Source of the DNA: Alteromonas genovensis
GTDB lineage: Bacteria; Pseudomonadota; Gammaproteobacteria; Enterobacterales; Alteromonadaceae
DNA: 64,000 nt
Assembly: GCF_010500895.1 (NCBI RefSeq)
Contig: NZ_JAAAWO010000001.1
Location: 1 to 64,000 of the forward strand
Direction: 5' to 3'
The position numbers and the translations under genes are program-made. Positions 55,148 to 63,809 of this stretch are shown here, piece after piece. The notes under the pieces were generated by a model that worked only from the letters and a program-made list of their open reading frames with translations, searched no databases and was not told where the DNA came from. The number at the start of each line of letters is the position of its first letter. Position 1 is the first letter of the stretch.

Positions 55148-57172
55148 ATGGACTCTATGAGAGCGGAAAATGTGAACCCACTGCGAAATTTCCACAATAT
55201 TGTATCTAATCAGTCGTTAGATTTTGACTCGAAAGTGGATGAACTCCTGCGCTTTGGCCTTGACTTGTTTGGCTTGGAAGTCGGTATTGTGAGTCAAATT
55301 GTGGGTAATGACTACAAGGTGTTTAGAACCGTCAATAATATTGACGGCCTGGACGCCGGAATGCATTTCGACCTTGGCTTAACCTATTGTCATTACACAA
55401 TTAATAGAAACAAAGTGGTTGGGTTTAACCACGTAGGCTTTTCAGAAATTGCTAACCACCCCTGCTATGAAGCACAGAAGCTTGAGGCGTATCTCGCTGC
55501 CCCTATAATTATTGATAAGAGGGTGTTTGGCACGATTAATTTTTCTGCAGCCAAGCCCGTCAACATCTTTGAACCCGAAAGCTATGAATTTATTGAATTG
55601 TTTGCTCAGTGGTTGGGTTCAGAAATCGCCAAAAGACAAGTACTTGAACAGTTAAGAACAAAAGCATCTACTCTTGCAAAATTAGAAAAAGTGGCAAAGG
55701 TAGGCTCTTGGTCAGTAGATTTAGAGACTAGTCATGTTCTTTGGAGCGCTCAAACTAAACAGATACACGAAGCTCCCCCTGGGTATCAACCCTCATTCGA
55801 GTCGGCGGTAGATTTTTATGTAGTTGGTACGAGTCGTGACAGCATATTGCATGCTGTAGAGTTAGCGATAAAGACTGGTCAGTCATGGGATCTCAAGACA
55901 CAAATAACAACGATGAAAGGACATCGACGATGGGTGGTTTCTAAGGGCGAGGCCGAGTTTTTTGAAAATAAATGCATTAAATTGTTTGGCACGTTTCAAG
56001 ATGTAACAGATAGCGAAGAAGCGTCAAGAAAGCTGCAAGAAGCAAAGTATAAAGCCGAGCAGGCCACTAAAGCTAAAAGCGACTTTCTGGCCAATATGAG
56101 TCACGAAATAAGAACTCCCATGAATGGTGTACTTGGGACTCTACAGCTCTTAGAACGCTCAAACCTAGACTCTGAATCAAAGACGCTTATTTCAAGAGCG
56201 AGCTTTTCTGCGACGAGTCTGCTTACAATCATCAACGATATTCTGGATTATTCGAAGATAGAAGCTAACCAGCTGACGTTAGAACAGCAGCCTTTTTCAA
56301 TGTGTGATGTGATGGAGCATGTTCACTCGGAATTAAGCCTAGAAGCCACTGAAAAACAAATAGCGTTAAAATCTAGGATAAGCGAAGGTTTTGTTGATGG
56401 GTGGAAAGGCGATGTAGTGAGGGTGAGGCAAATCCTTCTTAACCTGTGCGCCAATGCCGTTAAATTCACCAAGTCAGGACAAGTCAGTATAGCGTTGATG
56501 AACGATAGCTCTTATTCGTCAGGCGCGTTACGTTTCACCGTAAAAGATACGGGTATTGGCATGTCTGAAGAAGCGCAGGCACGGATATTTGAACGTTTCA
56601 CTCAGGCTGACTCATCTACAACTCGTAAATTTGGTGGCACTGGATTGGGTATGTCAATCACGGTTAGTTTGGTTCAAATGATGGGGGGCAAAATTGAAGT
56701 TGATAGCGTCCCCAATCAGGGTACAACAATTACGGTAACCTTACCCCTTGAGCACGCAAACTTAGAAGGCAAAAAAACTGCTTCCCAAATGGACGATGTT
56801 CCTTACTTTTCAGGCAAGACAATTCTTATTGCCGAAGATAACGATATAAACACCCTTGTTATCGAATCTATGCTAGCACCGACCCAGGCAGACTTACATT
56901 TTGCTAAAAATGGCGTTGAGGCACTTGAGCAGTTCTCAAAAAATACACCTGATTTAGTGTTAATGGATATCCAAATGCCTGAAATGGACGGACTTCAGGC
57001 ATTTGCTGAAATACAAAAGTTAAATCAGAGTGTTCCCGTTATAGCGCTAACTGCAAATGTTATGAGCACTGACATTGAGCATTATGCTCGGGTTGGGTTT
57101 AATGCTTATTTGGCTAAACCTGTAAAACTTACGGTATTGTATGATTTACTTCGCAGTGTACTGACCGCTTAG
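55148..57172 (+). CDS. Hybrid sensor histidine kinase (GAF-PAS-HisKA-HATPase-REC)
   Basis: A 674 aa cytoplasmic sensor. GAF domain about residues 20-165 (VGIVSQIVGNDYKVF, CHYTINRNKVVGFNHVG, APIIIDKRVFGTINFSA), PAS about 180-295 (KVGSWSVDLETSHVLWS), kinase H-box FLANMSHEIRTPMNGVLGT (about 313-331), ATP-binding NAVKFTKSG, VKDTGIGMSEEAQARIFERF, GGTGLGMSI, and C-terminal receiver with ILIAEDNDIN, phospho-Asp in LVLMDIQMPEMDG and ALTANV. No transmembrane helix. Autophosphorylation followed by transfer to the attached receiver is expected; no partner regulator or HPt gene is next to it. Confidence 0.93.
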   Translation: MDSMRAENVNPLRNFHNIVSNQSLDFDSKVDELLRFGLDLFGLEVGIVSQIVGNDYKVFRTVNNIDGLDAGMHFDLGLTYCHYTINRNKVVGFNHVGFSEIANHPCYEAQKLEAYLAAPIIIDKRVFGTINFSAAKPVNIFEPESYEFIELFAQWLGSEIAKRQVLEQLRTKASTLAKLEKVAKVGSWSVDLETSHVLWSAQTKQIHEAPPGYQPSFESAVDFYVVGTSRDSILHAVELAIKTGQSWDLKTQITTMKGHRRWVVSKGEAEFFENKCIKLFGTFQDVTDSEEASRKLQEAKYKAEQATKAKSDFLANMSHEIRTPMNGVLGTLQLLERSNLDSESKTLISRASFSATSLLTIINDILDYSKIEANQLTLEQQPFSMCDVMEHVHSELSLEATEKQIALKSRISEGFVDGWKGDVVRVRQILLNLCANAVKFTKSGQVSIALMNDSSYSSGALRFTVKDTGIGMSEEAQARIFERFTQADSSTTRKFGGTGLGMSITVSLVQMMGGKIEVDSVPNQGTTITVTLPLEHANLEGKKTASQMDDVPYFSGKTILIAEDNDINTLVIESMLAPTQADLHFAKNGVEALEQFSKNTPDLVLMDIQMPEMDGLQAFAEIQKLNQSVPVIALTANVMSTDIEHYARVGFNAYLAKPVKLTVLYDLLRSVLTA

Positions 57173-57175
57173 CTG

Positions 57176-58204
57176 TTATTGTACAAGCTCTTGCCGCACG
57201 AGTTCGGCGCCAGCTGCCAGTGCGCTTAACTTTGCGCGAGCTACATGACGAGGTAACGGGGCCATTCCACAATTGGTGCAGGGATACAATTTGTCTGCAT
57301 CCACAAATTTCAGTGCCTTTCTTAACGTAGTGGCTACTTCCTCAGGGGTTTCAATATCATGGTTGGCTACATCTATTGCGCCGACCATCACTTTTTTACC
57401 GCGGATAAGCTCCATCAGCTCCAGTGGAACCTTAGAGTTGTGGCACTCCAGTGAAATGATATCGATGTTTGATTTTTGAAGCTTTGGAAAAATGGTTTCG
57501 TACTGACGCCATTCTTCTCCCAAAGTTTTTTTCCAATCTGTATTCGCTTTTATGCCATAGCCGTAGCATATGTGCACGGCGGTTTCGCATTTTAGTCCTT
57601 TAATTGCGCGCTCTAAAGCAGCCACGCCCCATTCGTTAACGTCATCAAAGAACACATTGAAAGCAGGTTCATCAAATTGAATGATATCGACGCCTGCCGC
57701 TTCTAATTCTTTGGCCTCTTGGTTCAGAATTTTAGCGAACTCCCATGCCAGCTTTTCCCGGCTTTTGTAGTGAGCGTCATATAACGTATCAATCATAGTC
57801 ATTGGGCCGGGTAGGGCCCATTTAATGGGTTGAGATGTTTGGCTTCTAAGAAACTTGGCATCTTCCACAAACACGGGGCGAGTGCGTTTAACGGCACCAA
57901 TCACCCTTGGTACGCTGGCTTCATAGCGATTGCGAATTGTCACCGTTTCTCGATTCTCAAAATCTACACCGCTTAAATGTTCGATAAAGGCGGTAACAAA
58001 GTGCTGACGAGTTTGCTCTCCGTCACACACGATATCAATGCCGGCGCACTGCTGTTCGTGTAGCGACAGCTTCAACGCATCGTGCTTGCCCTCAGGCAAA
58101 ATATCTTGCGCTAGTTTCCACGGTGACCAAAGTTGTTCAGGCTGCGCCAGCCATGCGGGTTTAGGAAGACTGCCTGAGGTGGAAGTGGGTAATAGTGTTT
58201 TCAT
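57176..58204 (-). CDS. mesD: MesD-type core methionine synthase (MetE C-terminal family)
   Basis: A 342 aa protein equal to the catalytic C-terminal half of cobalamin-independent methionine synthase, without the folate-binding N-terminal half (MetE is ~750 aa). Zinc ligands: His and Cys in AVHICYGYG, Glu in ISLECHNSKVP, Cys in CTNCGMAPLP; substrate strand IIQFDEPAFNV. Together with the DUF1852 gene 135 bp upstream this is the signature of MesD/MesX, a folate-independent methionine synthase pair reported to need oxygen. It makes methionine from homocysteine with an unknown methyl donor. Only 3 bp separate its stop from that of the hybrid kinase gene. Confidence 0.88.
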   Translation of the reverse strand: MKTLLPTSTSGSLPKPAWLAQPEQLWSPWKLAQDILPEGKHDALKLSLHEQQCAGIDIVCDGEQTRQHFVTAFIEHLSGVDFENRETVTIRNRYEASVPRVIGAVKRTRPVFVEDAKFLRSQTSQPIKWALPGPMTMIDTLYDAHYKSREKLAWEFAKILNQEAKELEAAGVDIIQFDEPAFNVFFDDVNEWGVAALERAIKGLKCETAVHICYGYGIKANTDWKKTLGEEWRQYETIFPKLQKSNIDIISLECHNSKVPLELMELIRGKKVMVGAIDVANHDIETPEEVATTLRKALKFVDADKLYPCTNCGMAPLPRHVARAKLSALAAGAELVRQELVQ

Positions 58205-58339
58205 AATGTATTTTTGAATAATAACCTAGTTGAGCTATTCCCATAGAAGAGTAAAACCTTTAGAAGACTAAAAGGGCTACAGAAATAGTGAAAATGAGAA
58301 AATCGACAGCGAGCTAGCTGGCTCAAGGCAGCTTGGCCT

Positions 58340-59317
58340 TTACCAAGCGCATTGTCGTGACCATTGGGTCAGTGCACTTTGATAAGGTTTAATAAACTTT
58401 TCCTCAACAAACTTGCCTTGCTCCACTGCCAGTTGAGAACGTTCATCTCTATCGTAAACAATTCGGGTAATTGAATGATCTTTGTGATTGAGGTTCGGTT
58501 GATAGTGTTTACCCGCGACAGCGTTCGCGTTATAAATTTCAGGCCGATAAATCTTTTGAAACGTCTCCATTGTGCTAATAGTGCTAATAAGTTCTAAATT
58601 GGTGTAGTCGTTTAGTAAGTCGCCAAAGAAATAAAAGGCAAAGGGGGCAACGCTATTAGGCGGCATAAAATAGCGCACGTTCAGTCCCATCTTTTTAAAA
58701 TAGCTTTCGGTTAATGAGGTCTCGTTAGGCGTGTATTCTACGCCTAAAACGGGATGCTCATTTTCTGTTCTGTGATACACCTTGTTGTCTGACACGCTGA
58801 TGCATATTACTGGTGACTTCGTAAACTGCGCTTTGTAGGCTTTAGAGTGTACGAAGTGCTGGAACAGCTTTCCGTGCAGCTCGCCAAAGTCATCAGGCAC
58901 ACTGAAATGCGACTGTCCTTCGTTGTGATTAGACAGCACCACACTGAAGTCATAGTCGCGTATATACGATGAGAAGTTGTTGCCAACAATACCTTGCGAG
59001 CGTTTGCCCGTTTTAGTGTCAACAATATTGGTTTGAAGAATTTCAATGGTTGGAAAGCTCATCCCGTTGCCCTCGACATCCACATCAACCGATATGATAT
59101 CAAGCTCAACAGTGTATCTATCTGCAGCAGCATTATCCCAAGTAGCAAGTGCGTTAAATCGATTGTCTATCATTTGCAGTGCATTGCGCAGGTTGGCTTT
59201 TCGTTGCTTACCTCTTGCTAAATTAGCAAAGTTTGTGGTTACCCGAGTATGGTCAGAAGGCTGATAGTCTTCATCAAAACGAGTACGAGTAATAGTAAAT
59301 TCAAATTCCTTAGTCAT
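58340..59317 (-). CDS. mesX: MesX (DUF1852), partner of MesD methionine synthase
   Basis: A 325 aa DUF1852 protein, always found next to MesD-type methionine synthases and reported to be required for their function. Recognisable parts: EFEFTITRTRFDEDYQPSDH, NFANLARGKQRKANLRNALQ, RYFMPPNSVAPFAFYFFGDL and ITRIVYDRDERSQLAVEQG. The start at 59317 gives MTKEFEFTI as in the family; the open frame runs 63 bp further upstream. First gene of the mesXD operon; a MetR-box match lies 94 bp upstream of the start. Confidence 0.87.
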   Translation of the reverse strand: MTKEFEFTITRTRFDEDYQPSDHTRVTTNFANLARGKQRKANLRNALQMIDNRFNALATWDNAAADRYTVELDIISVDVDVEGNGMSFPTIEILQTNIVDTKTGKRSQGIVGNNFSSYIRDYDFSVVLSNHNEGQSHFSVPDDFGELHGKLFQHFVHSKAYKAQFTKSPVICISVSDNKVYHRTENEHPVLGVEYTPNETSLTESYFKKMGLNVRYFMPPNSVAPFAFYFFGDLLNDYTNLELISTISTMETFQKIYRPEIYNANAVAGKHYQPNLNHKDHSITRIVYDRDERSQLAVEQGKFVEEKFIKPYQSALTQWSRQCAW

Positions 59318-59410
59318 CGCGGTGTTGGCTCTATGTTTGGTGCTGAAAACAATAAACATGTTATACGCAATTGAAACCATGAATAAAAATGACTTAATTT
59401 CATTTTTGTA

Positions 59411-59423
59411 TGAATTTAATTCA
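59411..59423. promoter_or_regulatory. MetR-box match upstream of mesX
   Basis: TGAATTTAATTCA fits the MetR consensus TGAANNTNNTTCA at every fixed position. A second, imperfect dyad AAAAATGA-N7-TCATTTTT lies beside it at 59385-59407, whose core TGACTTAATTTCA is a degraded box. Two adjacent sites are usual for LysR-type activators such as MetR. Located about 94 bp before the mesX start. Confidence 0.7.
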
Positions 59424-59518
59424 TTATTTTGTGGTTGGTTGGAAAGTAGCGCTGGCCATAAGGGCGATAATAAGAGGGGATATTAAGAAGGAACATTAAC
59501 GGGAATATAAAGATGAGA

Positions 59519-59540
59519 AGCCTGCCTAACAGGCAGGCTA
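59519..59540. terminator. Terminator hairpin after the TonB-dependent receptor gene
   Basis: GCCTGCCT, loop AAC, AGGCAGGC: a perfect 8-bp GC-rich stem 20 bp beyond the receptor stop. On the plus strand it is followed by TACTATTTTT; on the minus strand by TTCTCATCTTT. Confidence 0.75.
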
Positions 59541-59560
59541 CTATTTTTGCGAAACTTGCT

Positions 59561-62158
59561 TTAGAAACGCTTACCCACGCTCACTGTAAAGGTACGAGGA
59601 AGCACTACTCGTGCGTTAAATGTTGTACTTTGGCCTGCAACTGTTTCGCCTGCTCGAGGATCACCTTCAGATAAGCCTTCAGAATTATTAATATTTTTCA
59701 CATCAGCTCGAACGTAGTAGCCATCTTCATTTTCAATAGCGAAGCCTAAGTTTAGCATTCCGTAAAATGGCAGTTCTGCAGTATTCGCGTCGTCCGCATA
59801 GCGTTTACCACTCCATGAGTAAGTCGCGTTGATACTTGCTACGCCCCAAGCAAAATCTTCGAATTCATAGCTACTAGTAAGCTGTCCAAAATGCTTGGGA
59901 ACTCGCACTGGCATATTGCCATTAATATTTACTGTATCAACATTACCATCGCTATTAATAAACTCGGCTGCAGGGGTATTAACAAATTCTGGATCTTGAT
60001 ACGTGGCAGATAAGCCAACGCTCCATCCTTCTGTTACTTGCAAGTTGAATTCAGCCTCAAGACCCAATGTTTCGGTATTGCGGAATGCTTGGCGTTGTAC
60101 AACCTGATTATCTACCACCGTAGGAACGTTAAAGAATAGGTCGTCTGCCGCAGCATAATAACCTGTTAAGAACGCTGCAACGTCGCCCGAGTTATATTTG
60201 AAGCCCAGCTCGGCCATTACTGTGGATGCAGGCTGTGTTTCCCGACGTTCAGAGCGATTAAACTCGTCTATCTCCTCTTGACTCGAAAGGTCTGTAATCG
60301 CCATATATTTGTCTACATCTGGCATACGGAAGCCATCTGCATATCGCGTAAATACAGCAAAATCTTCATTTACTATATAGTTTGCGGCAACTGTCCACGC
60401 TAATTCGTTGTATTCAACATCAAAGTTTCTGTATGTCCCAGCACCAAAGGGAAGAATGATATTGCCATTCACTGCATCCGAGTCGGTTGTAAAGCTGCTA
60501 ATTTCATAATTACCCGGATCTTCCGCTTCACCATTGGCTCTCAATGTTTCATATCGCGCACCAAGGTTTAAGGTTAAATCATCTATCTCATATTCAAAGT
60601 CTGCATAAGGAGCAATGGTTGACTCATTATAAACAATGTTAGCGAAACCATGAGAACCGGCTTGTATGCCTTTATAGGTGCCACTTGCAATATCATTTCC
60701 CTCGGCATCTATGAAGGCGATATCGAGGCGTTGCGGTAACGGCTCAACAGATTGCAGCGTGTTAATGCGATAGTCAGTTACATGTCCATTTATATTTGAT
60801 ACGAACAAACCGAATGTAGAATAGAAAGTACCCTCATCAAAACCTTCATAAATATGGCGCATTTTTGTTTCGTTTTGTAAGTTGTCTCCTTCAAAACGGC
60901 GATGCCAGAATCCAGCATTAATACCAAAACCATTGGTGTTAAAGCTATCTACATTACTGTTGTTCGCTAACTCAAATCCGGTACCAGCGTCGACGACTCG
61001 GTAATTTAATTCACCACCAAATACCGCGTCGGCAAGTGCCTGCTCGTTGGTATCAAAAATAGCCTGTGCTTTTCCAGAAAGTGATTCAGCATTGCCTACG
61101 TTTATTATGCCTGTAAAGGTTGTCAGCATATCCGTGTAGCGAACTTGGTTTGAGAACGTCCAAGCATCATTAAGCTCTACTTCCGTCGTATTACCGAAAT
61201 AGGTAACGTCGGCGAAGTTACCGTCGGTAACATCTAAGTCTATATCGCCACTAGGCGTGTTCGCCAAGCGCAGCAGGCGCGCACCTGCAGAGTTACCTGT
61301 TGTGCCGTCACGAATATCCATACCACCAGGGATCGTTTGAGCATCAGTTGTAGAGCCTGTAAGTGGTTGGGGAATGAAGAAAAACGACTTATCGTTTTGT
61401 TTATTAAACTCGAACCGAGTAAAGCCGCTCGCGTCTTCGAAAAAGTATTTTACATTAGCGTTTAGTTCTCCACCTTGGTTGGCGGTATAGCCTGGGTCGC
61501 GAGCAGAATCACCTTTTCGATACCACCCGCCAATGGCATAAACGGTTTGGTCGTTAATTGAGCCACTCACCCATGCTTGCGCACCTAAGCGGTTGTTACT
61601 GTTAGTTTCAAAAAATACATCGCCTTCTGTATCGTCACCGCCTTCACGAGATAAAAAGTTAATAAAACCAGCAGGTGCACTACCTACGAAAATGGAGGAT
61701 GCACCGCCTCTAATGGCTTCAACATTACCTATAAAATTAGAAAGGCGAGTAAAGCGGTCGTTTTGTGAAAATAAAACATCTTGGTTATAAAAGACCGTCA
61801 TGCCATCGCGAAGTAGAGCGGTAAATTCAGTTTGCGTTGAAAGAGGAAAACCACGAGGAGCCACGTTGTTACCTGTTTCACCACCTGTGTCTTCAGCATG
61901 AAATCCAGGAATGCTGCGAACTAATTCACCCACACTATAAGGTGCTAAACGCTCAAGTTTTTCTTCGCCAAACGTTGTCATAGCGTTTGTCGATTCAATT
62001 TTTTCTTTTGGTCGAGACGTACCCGTAACAATGATTTGCTCAAAATCTAAGCTGCTAGGTTTACTGGCTTCTTCCTCGGCGGTTTGTGCTATGGATGATT
62101 GTGAAATAGACGCAGTGACGGCGGCCGCGATAAGTGTAATTTTGGTTGAGCATTTCAT
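59561..62158 (-). CDS. TonB-dependent outer-membrane receptor
   Basis: An 865 aa outer-membrane transporter. Signal peptide residues 1-24 (ITLIAAAVTASISQSSIAQ). TonB box-like FEQIIVTGTSRPKEKIES, then plug domain (LERLAPYSVGELVRSIPGF, RGFPLSTQTEFTALLRDGM, VEAIRGGASSIFVGSAPAG) up to about residue 180, and a 22-strand barrel ending in TFTVSVGKRF with C-terminal Phe. RBS AGAGGG precedes the ATG. Located next to a ROK repressor and a sugar permease, so its cargo is probably an oligosaccharide or glycoside rather than iron. Confidence 0.93.
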   Translation of the reverse strand: MKCSTKITLIAAAVTASISQSSIAQTAEEEASKPSSLDFEQIIVTGTSRPKEKIESTNAMTTFGEEKLERLAPYSVGELVRSIPGFHAEDTGGETGNNVAPRGFPLSTQTEFTALLRDGMTVFYNQDVLFSQNDRFTRLSNFIGNVEAIRGGASSIFVGSAPAGFINFLSREGGDDTEGDVFFETNSNNRLGAQAWVSGSINDQTVYAIGGWYRKGDSARDPGYTANQGGELNANVKYFFEDASGFTRFEFNKQNDKSFFFIPQPLTGSTTDAQTIPGGMDIRDGTTGNSAGARLLRLANTPSGDIDLDVTDGNFADVTYFGNTTEVELNDAWTFSNQVRYTDMLTTFTGIINVGNAESLSGKAQAIFDTNEQALADAVFGGELNYRVVDAGTGFELANNSNVDSFNTNGFGINAGFWHRRFEGDNLQNETKMRHIYEGFDEGTFYSTFGLFVSNINGHVTDYRINTLQSVEPLPQRLDIAFIDAEGNDIASGTYKGIQAGSHGFANIVYNESTIAPYADFEYEIDDLTLNLGARYETLRANGEAEDPGNYEISSFTTDSDAVNGNIILPFGAGTYRNFDVEYNELAWTVAANYIVNEDFAVFTRYADGFRMPDVDKYMAITDLSSQEEIDEFNRSERRETQPASTVMAELGFKYNSGDVAAFLTGYYAAADDLFFNVPTVVDNQVVQRQAFRNTETLGLEAEFNLQVTEGWSVGLSATYQDPEFVNTPAAEFINSDGNVDTVNINGNMPVRVPKHFGQLTSSYEFEDFAWGVASINATYSWSGKRYADDANTAELPFYGMLNLGFAIENEDGYYVRADVKNINNSEGLSEGDPRAGETVAGQSTTFNARVVLPRTFTVSVGKRF

Positions 62159-62273
62159 AGTGTGTCCCTCTTAAGATTAATTTCTTAGTGTTAGTAAATC
62201 CTGTTAATTGAAAATATGTCTTTGTGTTAACAGTGGTAACAAGATTGTTAACGAAATGTAGATTAATGAAATT

Positions 62274-62297
62274 AATAAATCAACTAATATTATTTAA
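62274..62297. promoter_or_regulatory. Candidate ROK operator upstream of the TonB receptor gene
   Basis: Read toward the receptor gene it is TTAAATAA, four variable bases, then AGTTGATTTATT. The same 24-bp arrangement occurs upstream of the MFS permease gene at 63725-63748, matching in 20 of 24 bases with both 8- and 12-base parts identical. It is 116 bp before the receptor start. Confidence 0.65.
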
Positions 62298-62349
62298 TAT
62301 TTTTTGGACTAATTTATTTACCGTTATCGCAACAGTTTTGACATCGGTG

Positions 62350-62386
62350 GAAAATACAAAGAAAACAAGCCGCGTTATGCGGCTTG
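62350..62386 (-). terminator. Terminator of the ROK regulator gene
   Basis: Read on the minus strand: CAAGCCGC, loop ATAAC, GCGGCTTG, then TTTTCTTTGTATTTT; 28 bp after the ROK stop codon. Confidence 0.88.
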
Positions 62387-62414
62387 CCGGTGGTAAATAA
62401 GAGAAGGTAAAGGC

Positions 62415-63626
62415 TTAGTTAAATAAGTTTTGGCTGTCTTGAGAAAAGTTGACTAATAACGGTAGGTTAGCGCATCCGATGGACTGAGCTTTACCGCCGA
62501 TAGTACCATTCACTATTTGGCAAGGAGATAGGCCTCTAGTATCGGCTAAACTGATCTTCTCGGCGGTAGCCCTAATTATCTTTTCTCGAACTGAGACCGG
62601 GATCGCGCCGTCAATCACAATAGCTTCAAAATCAAAAATAGCCATAGAGCACAATGCTGCATAAGCGAGACCATCAGCCACTTTGTCTATCCAGTCGTCA
62701 AGGGTTGGGCCTAGCTCTCCCCAATATTCACTGGATTGCCAAAGTGCTTTTCCATCGTAGCCGGCATCGGCTAACATCTTTTCAAGAATATACAACGATG
62801 ATTGCATGATAAGTTGCTGTGAGGAGAGTTGCCCTTGTTTGTTTAGTATTGGCTGGGGCAACGAACCAATCGCACCAGCGTTACCCCTTGTACCTGTGAG
62901 GAGAGAGCCGTTAATAACCACTCCTCCTCCAATGAAGGTGCCAATAAAAACGTACATAAAATCATTAAAATGACCAGGGTTGCCGAAACTCAACTCTGCA
63001 GAGCAGGCTGCAGTGTCATCGTTGCATACATATACTGGCAAGTTGATAATACTCTTGATTCCTTTTGTGAAATCAAAATCTCGCCATTCATCAAGAATAT
63101 TAGAAGGCGCACCAGCCTCTTCAGCCCAGCTCCATATTTCATAGGGGGTTGCCACACCTACACCCATTATTCTCTCTCGTAGCTTGTCGCTTAAACCCAG
63201 TGTTAAGGCCTCAATGCCCTTTTCTAAAAACGATAATAATTTTGTAACGCTGGGGTATTGGAAGTTTTCATGAAGCGTGGCGCGAACATTGCCATTTAAG
63301 TCAATTAATGTCAGATCGAAGCTTCGTCTTCCTACCTTTAGTCCAATACCAAAAGCACCCTCTGAATTCAGCGAAAAGGGCACTAGAGGTTGACCTACCC
63401 GGCCCCGCTGTGGCGTTTTTCGAACTAAAAGTTCTTCTTCTTCTAAGCGCTTAATTATTACCGTGACTGCTTGTGCAGAAAGTCCAGTTCTATTGGCGAT
63501 TTCGGCTTTTGGCAATGCGTTGTGTTGACGAATCAGAGACATGATTTTGCGCTCATTTTGCATTCTGAGACCAGATTGGCCTCGGCTGTTGCGAGACGAT
63601 TGCTGAGATTTTATTTTATCGGTCAT
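62415..63626 (-). CDS. ROK-family transcriptional repressor
   Basis: A regulator of about 403 aa of the NagC/Mlc/XylR type. The N-terminal winged helix (QNERKIMSLIRQHNALPKAE, IANRTGLSAQAVTVIIKRLE) is followed by the sugar-binding ROK domain (FGIGLKVGRRSFDLTLIDL, YVCNDDTAACSAELSFG, FIGTFIGGGVVINGSLLTGT). The zinc motif CxCGxxGC normal in ROK proteins is absent, and the phosphate motif DxGxT is not kept, so it should bind a sugar but not phosphorylate it. ATG at 63626 is preferred because the extension to 63668 is unlike the family. Flanked by the receptor and permease genes, both with a shared upstream motif. Confidence 0.9.
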   Translation of the reverse strand: MTDKIKSQQSSRNSRGQSGLRMQNERKIMSLIRQHNALPKAEIANRTGLSAQAVTVIIKRLEEEELLVRKTPQRGRVGQPLVPFSLNSEGAFGIGLKVGRRSFDLTLIDLNGNVRATLHENFQYPSVTKLLSFLEKGIEALTLGLSDKLRERIMGVGVATPYEIWSWAEEAGAPSNILDEWRDFDFTKGIKSIINLPVYVCNDDTAACSAELSFGNPGHFNDFMYVFIGTFIGGGVVINGSLLTGTRGNAGAIGSLPQPILNKQGQLSSQQLIMQSSLYILEKMLADAGYDGKALWQSSEYWGELGPTLDDWIDKVADGLAYAALCSMAIFDFEAIVIDGAIPVSVREKIIRATAEKISLADTRGLSPCQIVNGTIGGKAQSIGCANLPLLVNFSQDSQNLFN

Positions 63627-63720
63627 TATGCTTACTTCAACGGTAGGGAGATTGAAAATACCACACACAAGGTAAGTACTGCTCTATGAAAATAGGCTCG
63701 TTAGGTTAATCCGGAGCTAA

Positions 63721-63775
63721 TCAATTAAATAAATAAAGTTGATTTATTGACACGGTATTTTTTTGTTGTTTAAAT
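63721..63775 (+). promoter_or_regulatory. Promoter and candidate ROK operator of the MFS permease gene
   Basis: A 30-bp imperfect dyad at 63721-63750 begins TCAATTAAAT and ends GATTTATTGA, with half-sites AATAAATA and GATTTATT around AAGTT. It overlaps a -35 TTGACA (63747-63752), which lies 17 bp from a -10 TTAAAT (63770-63775). Binding there would block RNA polymerase. AAATAA/TTTATT halves recall NagC and Mlc operators. Confidence 0.65.
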
Positions 63776-63809
63776 GCGTTAACCAAAAATTAACATGCGA
63801 CCGTAACCC

